Below are positions 56,911-64,000 of a stretch of DNA of 64,000 bases, one piece after another. Source of the DNA: Panorpa germanica (Eukaryota; Arthropoda; Insecta; Mecoptera; Panorpidae). The stretch is from positions 8,370,001-8,434,000 of the forward strand of contig OY783209.1 in the NCBI GenBank assembly GCA_963678705.1. Reading direction: 5' to 3'. Under the pieces are notes generated by a model that made no database searches, was not told where the DNA came from, and saw only the letters and a program-made list of their open reading frames with translations. The translations under genes were made by a program, and so were the position numbers. How positions within the stretch are numbered: position 1 is the first letter of the stretch; each line of letters opens with the position of its first letter.

Positions 56911-58183
56911 TTACTTTTATTCACAATGAAGTACTCTTAACCAACAACATATTTATTTGAATAAAGATTAATATTATTATAATCATATCCAATTATAATA
57001 ATAATTATAATAATAATATAATTGAAAAGACATAGTGGGAATATATGTGACAATTCACTCAATTCAAAGTATGTTCCATCTAGAGAATATTATTTTGGAA
57101 ACACAAATTTTATATGAATAAAAAAATTAAAATCAAAACATTCATAATGGATTCTCCCTGAAGCTTCTAATTACTAAAGCAAATATATTTTCTTAATTGT
57201 ATCTTTTCATAAAATTTATCACATTTTATCTTCTTAAAAATACGTATTTCTTAATTGATATAATAGAAAATAATGACAGCAAGTAACTTTTATTTGACCT
57301 TCTTTAATTAGAGCTCTTATTTTAGACAATATCTCTTCAGTTTTTTCAGAAAGCGTGTAAGTAAACAGAAAATTGTAAAGTAAATGACTGATTTAATATT
57401 CATTTAATTGCTATAAAAGCTTTTCGTATAAATTGAAAATTAAAATCAATGTTTACGTTATATATTTTCTATGTAACAAAACCCACTTCTGAATTAGTAA
57501 GTAGCACAGTAATTGACATCTATATGCAAACATCATGAGAATTAGGATGAAAATGCTTCTTTACATTGTTCACAAGTCCTGTGGCGAAATCAGGATCAGG
57601 AGACCGGGGCAGGGAAAACACTTCAGCTCCAGGGCTCGACAAGAGCTCAGTGTCGACATAGGGTAGATAAAATGCTAGACCTTTTCTAAAACCTTTTAGT
57701 ACAATGGATGTAATAATATTGGCTATATTTATTAATCGAGTAAAAGCGTTTTTATGTTACAATTATTTGACGGACCTTTGTTTGTGGCTAAACTTTGTTA
57801 GTACTCGATTATATGTCATTATATTCTAGTGTTACGTACGAGTATTTACTAAGGATTAACATGGATTTAATCATAATGAGCCATTGGACAAAATTGTTGT
57901 TGATATATTTATAGACAGTAGCAGATTAAGCAAGATTGGGCTCTTTTACAACTTATGGTTTTCAAGCAACATGTATCGCCACTGGTTATAAGAAAAAAAA
58001 AGTTAGTTAGTTGCGTTTCTGGTTGTACTACTTCAATCACTTCTCATGGACGTGTTGTTTAGCTCTGATTTTAAATTATGTTTTGATGTAAACTTGCTGT
58101 ACAAAGTTTCACCACGCTTACTTAATTATAACATATAGCTGCATAGCAGTGTTTTCATTACGTCTGGGAATTATTTTCCATAA
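56911..58183. other. Sequence upstream of the receptor exons, with an exon-like island
   Basis: AT-rich (AATAATAATTATAATAATAAT run near 56996) except for the GC-rich island at 57565-57685, described separately. Confidence 0.4.
57565..57685 (-). other. GC-rich exon-like island
   Basis: 121 nt between an acceptor (GGTTTTAG, 57693-57686) and a donor (AAT|GTAAAG). On minus it reads KGLAFYLPYVDTELLSSPG, AEVFSLPRSPDPDFATGLVN, N with no stop. The plus strand is open too (SCGEIRIRRPGQGKHFSSR). It does not fit the phase of the receptor exon at 56003, so it could be an untranslated exon of that gene, an exon of an unknown gene, or a TE fragment. No family recognised. Confidence 0.3.
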
Positions 58184-59142
58184 CAGGGTGATTCAAAAAG
58201 GTATTTCATATAGTAGTGCGTAATTCTACGCAATATTATTCCTATGGGCACAAATCGAAGTTACTCCTCCTTTCTTATCAAGAGGAGATACGCAAACTAA
58301 TCTTTGCCAAATAAAAATTGGACAGATAAGTCTGATATACATTTACATTGAAAAGAATATGCGAATCTATGGCGTTGGTTTATTAGTTAATCGCGTTTAA
58401 ACGCATTGCTGTAGTTAAAATAAACTCAGAAATTAAATAAATAAAACTCCTCCATAAAAATATAATTAGTTAATTATCAAAATGTAAATATAATGTTCAG
58501 TTATACTGCTTGTTGATATTAGAATCATAAAAACTTCCTTTTTAGAATAATAAAAACATTAAAGGACCTGAAAAATAATTTTGTTCATTCAAAGAAAAGC
58601 TTTTGTTTTCAGTTCCAAAATTTAATAGCAATAGCAATAATTTTGTATAGTTCAAATTACTAGATTTCGGTGGCGACTCATACTTAAAACAAGTTGTGGG
58701 GCATAAACTGCCTATATAACTAAAAATTACTGACTCACTTTTTTTTTTACAATGTATATAGGAACGAATAAGATAAAATTCATAATCGTATTATAGATTT
58801 ATACCGCTCTTATAACCTCTTTTAAGTATAAGTCGTCGCCGAACTATCGTGATTTGGACTACAGCTACGATAGTTTGCTAATACTAATTTTTTTTCCAAG
58901 TAGAATATAAAGCTTGCAGCAAGCTGTCCAGTTTACTACTGCGCGTTTAAGGCAATTTTCTACCTGTGAGGTAGAAAATAAACCTTAGAAGTAGCTTTTA
59001 GCAAGCTAGCAAGTCTGAAACCGCACTCTTAAGACAGCTTTTAACGTCGTCGTTAATATAGTAATAGTTTACTATTGTAGTACCCATAGGAATTTTTATT
59101 TAAGTTGTATTTCAAAACAAACAAGGTTTTTTAATCACCCTT
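58184..59142. mobile_element. Element with CAGGGTGATTC / AATCACCCT ends
   Basis: Left CAGGGTGATTCAAAAAGG and right CAAGGTTTTTTAATCACCCT are inverted. Further in, ATTCCTATGGGCAC (about 58238) and its inverse GTACCCATAGGAAT (about 59079) pair again. About 960 bp with a family B copy inside. No transposase frame. Confidence 0.7.
58646..58862 (-). mobile_element. Family B MITE nested in the 58184-59142 element
   Basis: TATAGTTCAAATTACTAGAT, TTCGGTGGCGACTCATAC at left; TAAGTCGTCGCCGAACTATC, GTGATTTGGACTA at right. Slightly more diverged from the copies at 21284 and 48778. Confidence 0.85.
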
Positions 59143-60590
59143 TATATACAGTATATAAACGTTAGTACTTATACATACAAACTAAACACACACACACACA
59201 CACACACACACATACTCTACAAATCCTGCAAACACGAAATAACGTTCCGCATTAAATTCTACATGCGATATGTTCATTTAATTTTGCATGTAATTATACA
59301 TATTATAATTAATACAGCTGGGAGATTATATATTGATATTTTTGTTAAACTAAAACTAAAAGTAAAAGGGTTGCAAAATATAACACAAGAACGCAAACCA
59401 CAAACAGCATAACAACAATATTTTAAGGGTTGGTTTGTACTCGAATGTTTAAGGGAATTGGGGAATGAAGTTAGCGAGTTGTTTATCGGATGGAGGAGGA
59501 TTATTTTTGATGCTTCTTGAACCGTGAAAGAAGAAAATTGCGCAGATATCGTTAGGTTAGTTCTTTATAAAAATATACAGGGTGTTTGCTCAGCGAGAAA
59601 ATTAAAAATTTAGGGGGTTGAGAGGGCAGGTCTGAAGTAATTCTATTTTTTAACATTTTACTGACGCCCTATAAGGTTAGATGTTTTTTTCAAAAGACTT
59701 TTTCACAAAGTTACATAGTAGTAGTCTTAGGGGACTAGCCTAAATAATACAACCTTGCGGAAGTGTTTGATTGCAAATGAATTGAAATACATTTGTCACT
59801 GGAAAGAGCAAACTTTAAAAATGAGTTAGACACAAACTTTTTTCACTAAATTTAGAGTAAAAAAGTTTATACGATATATCCAATGCGGACCTGTGTACGC
59901 TTATATATTTGTCACATAAATTGATCGTTTATGACATATTCGATTGACCTGTAAGTTTAAAAATCCACATAGCTCAAAACCTCTTATGTTCCCATTTCTC
60001 AAATTCTTTTCACATTTCGTTTATTTGTGTCATTGATCCGTACAAACATATTGTCTGCAAACACATATACAGCTTATATACGAGTATCTATCAGAATCAG
60101 AATCAGAAACAAAGGACATCTACAAAGAAGATATCTATAGGAAAGTGACATCTGTAGTACGAATGTATAGGTAAAGATTGGTTTCTTGACCCAAATATTT
60201 GTTTGAAGTCTTCTTTTTATTATTTTTCAAATAAAACCGTTTATATGTTTTATTCATAATATATTCGTTTTACGTTCTAACACTGTTCTGGTCAAGGTCT
60301 CTTTCAACGTTGTAAGAACGAAAACGGAATTGTAATCGTACAGCGGAATGCACAGATGCTATTCGTTTATTTACAAAGCTGTTGTCAGCTTACAGGATAA
60401 GTTAAGCTTTGAAAAATCATAAATTCTGTACTAACAGAAAAATCGTTATGCGCTATGTGAATATTTTATTTGATGTTGTGAAATAATCATGTTAACAGTT
60501 CCTGTGAATAGAAGCGAACTAGGCTAAGAAGAAATACTGACTGGATCTCGATTTGCTCTTTGTTTTCTGGTGAACAATATATTTAAGCAT
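59143..60590. other. Upstream sequence with a CA microsatellite
   Basis: CAGGGTGTTTGCTCAGCGAG at 59578 looks like the end of another CAGGG-type element, but no partner end was found. No gene supported. Confidence 0.4.
59186..59212. repeat. (CA)n microsatellite
   Basis: About 13 CA units. Confidence 0.95.
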
Positions 60591-60599
60591 AGTAAACCT

Positions 60600-61250
60600 C
60601 GGCTTGTGGTGCTTTGCTCGGTGAAACAGGACAATAAATAAGCTCGTAGCTGGGTTGCATAAGGAACATGAAGAGAGAGGAAGTACTAAAAGAAGCAGTG
60701 AAGGGAAGCAGGAAAAAGAAAGAAGTAGTGAGGAAACAGTTAAACTTCAGTCCAGAAAAATAGAGGATTTGCGGAAAGGAGATAAGGACAAGAGGTGGAT
60801 GATGGAGATAGAGACAATAATAAAATAGTAAAGGAAGAGAGTCAAGAAGAAATAGTAAAGTAAGAGAGTCAAGAGGAAATAATAAAGATAGAGTGTTTAT
60901 ACCTGTAATAGACATAAGTGGAGAAGTGAAAGCGAAGAGAGAAGGCAGGAAGGATAGTGAAAAGATAATAAAGAGTTTGTCGAGAGGAGACAAGGAAGGC
61001 AAGAGATGATAGATGAAGATACAGGCAATAAGGAAGGAGAAGCAGGAAACGGTGTGAATAAAGGAGGAGTAGGGGACATGAAGAGAGAGGATCAAGAAAA
61101 GAAGAAACAGAAAGTACTATTCGAAGTAGTAATAGTCTAGAACAGTTTAAGTTTAGTTTTAACTTTGTATTTATATGAAATGCATTAAGAAATATAATAA
61201 TGTAGATTGTAAAGCCGAAAGGCACACAATTAATATAATAAATGAATGTA
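60600..61250 (+). mobile_element. Family D retroposon tail, copy 2
   Basis: Purine-rich (GAAGCAGTGAAGGGAAGCAG, AGTTTGTCGAGAGGAGACAA), then GTAGATTGTAAAGCCGAAAG, GCACACAATTAATATAATAA. The GCC-GAAA-GGC hairpin motif is at 61214-61223. Loose internal repetition of the AAGGAAGAGAGTCAAGA type occurs at 60832-60880. The long Ser/Leu-rich frames on the other strand follow from the purine bias. Confidence 0.7.
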
Positions 61251-62533
61251 TATATTGTAAATCTTATCAATTCTAGCCTTAAACTTCTTTATTGTAAAAC
61301 ACGTCATAGAAAGTAATACATATTACACAAACAAACCATGTTCTACAGTAATTATTGCAATCCTTTAAAATTTAATTCCATCTATTTATTAAAACAAAGC
61401 GTGTGTTTTATTCGTTACATAAAACCTTCTAATATGATAATACGGCTCGGTTTATGTTCATATGATTACTATGTAAATAAAGTCCATTATCAAGGATTAC
61501 TACATCTACTTACATCGAGTAATGAACTATAACATCAACGGGCGTAACACTCGTTACGTAATAAGCCTTTGTTCATCGTGGTTTACCATATTTCTACGTA
61601 ATTTCAAATGACTATTTCACTAGTAATATTAAATAAACTCGATGGTATATCAGATTGTGGTTGTCTTCTAAAGCTTATATAAACATTTAGCATGTCAAAA
61701 TCCTGTCACCCAAAAAGTACACTCAACATTTTGTGATGAGATAAGCTTGAACTCTATCCCTCGATCCATAACCTCTTTGTAAGAGAAAGTGTGGTTATGT
61801 CATTCAGGCATTCTGGGTAACGCTAACTGGGGAGCAAAGTTTCAAACCTCTCTGACCATTATCCTCTATTCGATTCGTTCATTATATTTTGCTCATTCCC
61901 ATTATGTTGCCCGATCTGATAATAACATGATTCCTACGTTCTGGATACGGATACCCTTCTAAGATGCTTCAAGATAACTAAGAGATCCTGCTAACAATGG
62001 ATTTCTATCTCTAGTTATTCGCAGAGCTGTTCCAAGCTGTAAGAAGTGGCGTTTGCTAGCCGTGGATTAAACTGTTTTTGACAAGCTTTGAATTGACATG
62101 CAGGTTAAAGTGGTGTTTTAAACTTATTGAATATTCAATTGTTATTCAAACTTTATTTTCATTCATTGTTTAATATATAAATTTTAACTTTGAAGCAGTA
62201 ATATGTTCTGCGCTATGTACTGTGTTTTCAAATATTAACAGACGTATTAACAGCATGAAATTCGCTTCACTGGAACCAAATTGTTGTGACATGATGTCAG
62301 AAAGCTGTTGTCACCTACCCTTGGTTAGCTACAGATCATAAAATGATGTAGTTGAACAATATTATGTAAACACGTCCTTAGAGACTAATGGAGACAGTTC
62401 TGTTACCTGTAATAGTCTGGGCACAAAATCAAGGATTAGGACGGAATGCTGTAAATTGGCGGAAAAGGTGGTAAACTAACTTTTCTGGCTAATTTGGGTG
62501 TGCTGCTTCCATATATTTTATTTACCAGCCTCA
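61251..62533. other. Upstream sequence
   Basis: 61740-62080 is less AT-rich but has frequent stops in all frames. No exon or RNA recognised. Confidence 0.4.
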
Positions 62534-63042
62534 ATGGGCTTGCGTCCTATGTCTTAATTTCTATAAAACTGTGCTATATATTGATAAAGTTGGTTACTAC
62601 AATTATTTTTTAATAACTCCTTATATTTTAGGAGATATTAACAATTTAAAAAGTCATTTTTTCCCTTTAATTATTAAAGGGATTCAACGTTGTACACATT
62701 CCAACTGCTATCTCTTTCATACAACCGAATTGCAATATTATATCTTCCGTAACAGTGTTAAATAAAATAAAAACATATTATTCTTTGACTTAACTTGATT
62801 ATTTCGACTACCAATAGCTACAAAACATTACCACAGCACTGACCTACTCAACAAACAACTGACGTTAAAATGCATTTTACGTCATACAAATATGGCCGAC
62901 CATTTCTAGCGCTAAAACTACAATTCAAATTTTTAATTACTATATCACCGTCAACATTTAGATATTTAATAAAATAGTTATTAACATCAATTTCAATCAA
63001 CAATTGAAATATCGACCACTAAAAAAGAGGACACAAGCCCAT
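62534..63042 (-). mobile_element. Family A MITE, copy 11 (variant subtype, shortened)
   Basis: 509 bp, ends ATGGGCTTGCGTCCT and GGACACAAGCCCAT. Contains GCTATCTCTTTCATACAAC as in copy 5 and lacks the palindrome and ATATAGCAGAG region. Confidence 0.88.
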
Positions 63043-64000
63043 TTTGATGATTTCGGCCATCTATCTTGAAAAAATGACGACTAAAGACGGTTTTCTACAC
63101 TATCTCCTTACCACTGGGTTCTAATATAAAAGGAGTTATTTTTAATCTTATAAAGGATTCAATTTCTAGATCGTTATGTCTTTTATATCATATTGAAAAT
63201 TCGTTTTACTTAATAATAATCTCTAATTCAGATTACTAAATATAAATACATGCTTAATTTTAATCTGACCCACATTAAACCCTGGTATTTCTAATTATTG
63301 TTAAATATTTGAACGTATTGTAAAATAGCATAACTCACTAAACCAAAGAATAATATTTAAATTTAATAATCAACATTACGTTAAATAATTCATACCAATA
63401 AAGTAATTATTATATAGAGGACTGTACATACATTTTATAAACTGGACTGTATATTACAGCAAATTGACTTTTTATTACAAATAAACCATTAATTATTGAT
63501 TTATAGTTAATCGTAAATATACGTTAACTTATGACTGACATCCATTACGACAATACGCATTTATTTCCAAGTCAAGATGCTGAAGCGAATTATCTGTTCA
63601 CACGCAACAGTTATTGCATGTCAATTCATCGACTTTATAGCCCCGTATATCTCTTTAAAAGTCTGACTTATCTGATAGCAGACTGTACCAGATAAACACT
63701 CCATTTTATCATGATGACAATAGCTGATGTGCTCCGCTCTAAACCGTAACAGTTTTATTGCACTGGGATGAATATGTAATAGCTTCAGATGGGTACGGGA
63801 CACTTTACTACTAGCTCCATCTCTTGATGTGATTCTATCAATAGGAGAATACTGCCTGAACTTTTTAGGATTTCGTAATGCACAAAGATAGCGAATCATT
63901 CATGCATTATCTAGCAGCATTTGTCCATGTGGCAGAGAAGGTACAAAAGATAAGTGTTTATCTTATTGGTATTGGTGAATTGGGTAGTTTCTTTAGGTTG
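63043..64000. other. Right edge of the window
   Basis: AT-rich to about 63540, then closer to average composition. Holds one unassigned minus-strand ORF (63621-63899). Confidence 0.4.
63621..63899 (-). CDS. Unrecognised 92-residue ORF
   Basis: Complete frame from ATG at 63899, with an in-frame TGA directly before it, to TGA. Begins MIRYLCALRNPKKFRQYS; contains HLKLLHIHPSAIKLLRFRAE and a HISYCHHDKMEC stretch. Amino-acid mix is less AT-driven than random frames here. No signal peptide, membrane helix or known motif. It may be a TE or gene relic, or chance. Confidence 0.2.
   Translation of the reverse strand: MIRYLCALRNPKKFRQYSPIDRITSRDGASSKVSRTHLKLLHIHPSAIKLLRFRAEHISYCHHDKMECLSGTVCYQISQTFKEIYGAIKSMN

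Noticed and set aside
60583..61270. Long Ser/Leu/Phe-rich minus-strand frames
   Set aside because: They result from the purine-rich plus strand of a retroposon tail; low complexity, overlapping frames and no domain.
1..64000. CRISPR arrays, operons, riboswitches, rho-independent terminators
   Set aside because: The window is clearly from an insect nuclear genome; the only regular array is the 36-bp minisatellite, which has no spacers.
56004..64000. Search for the receptor signal-peptide exon
   Set aside because: Several short hydrophobic minus-strand frames begin with ATG, but none has a donor in the phase needed by the exon at 56003 plus a credible signal-peptide cleavage site, so none is called.

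Overview
The window is an AT-rich stretch (roughly 70% A+T by eye) of an insect nuclear genome. The evidence is GT-AG spliced genes with short exons, an insect-type nicotinic acetylcholine receptor alpha subunit, jockey-type LINE tails, MITEs, a Helitron end and long (TA)n runs. No bacterial-style operons, rRNA or intact tRNA genes were seen. I cannot name the species; gene structure and repeats fit an insect with a moderately large, transposon-rich genome.

Three protein genes could be rebuilt exon by exon. (1) At the left edge, on the minus strand, is the 5' part of a torsin-interacting (LAP1/TOR1AIP-like) nuclear-envelope protein: four exons, ATG at 1007, running off the window at base 1. 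(2) Head-to-head with it, on the plus strand at 1814-2370, is a complete three-exon gene for the mitochondrial complex III assembly factor LYRM7. The two start codons are about 800 bp apart and probably share a promoter region, which also holds a decayed zinc-finger-like ORF. (3) The rest of the window is dominated by one minus-strand gene, a nicotinic acetylcholine receptor alpha subunit of the insect alpha1/alpha2 type. Eleven coding exons from the mature N terminus to the stop lie between 56003 and 5594. All junctions have GT-AG sites and consistent phase and give 535 residues. The signal-peptide exon lies further upstream and was not found. Intron 14640-55863 is about 41 kb and fills most of the window.

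The introns and flanks are a transposon graveyard. The main family is a roughly 630-bp non-autonomous element (called family A here) with 15-bp inverted ends ATGGGCTTGTGTCCT. It is present eleven times in both orientations and covers about 10% of the window. Other families are: B (about 215 bp, ends with CGGCGGTGACT, four copies, three of them nested in or abutting other elements); C (about 660 bp, three copies, containing a conserved small ORF); D (purine-rich LINE 3' tails with a GAAA-loop hairpin); E (flanked by TTAA); F (a foldback element); G (CCCAGTAAACA ends); a hAT-like element with an imperfect 8-bp target duplication; three long elements with CAGGG-type ends; duplicated Helitron 5' ends; and 5'-truncated LINE tails (two jockey RT tails and two tails with an RNase H or cysteine-knuckle type C terminus).

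Other items are a 36-bp minisatellite with a higher-order repeat and open frames on both strands (about 42866-43395), a pre-miRNA-like hairpin (41118-41199), a mariner-type HTH fragment (19488-19622) and several small GC-rich islands, one of which (57565-57685) looks like an exon. I found no convincing new multi-gene system. The best candidates for novelty are the family A elements, the conserved ORF in family C, the hairpin and the exon-like island.
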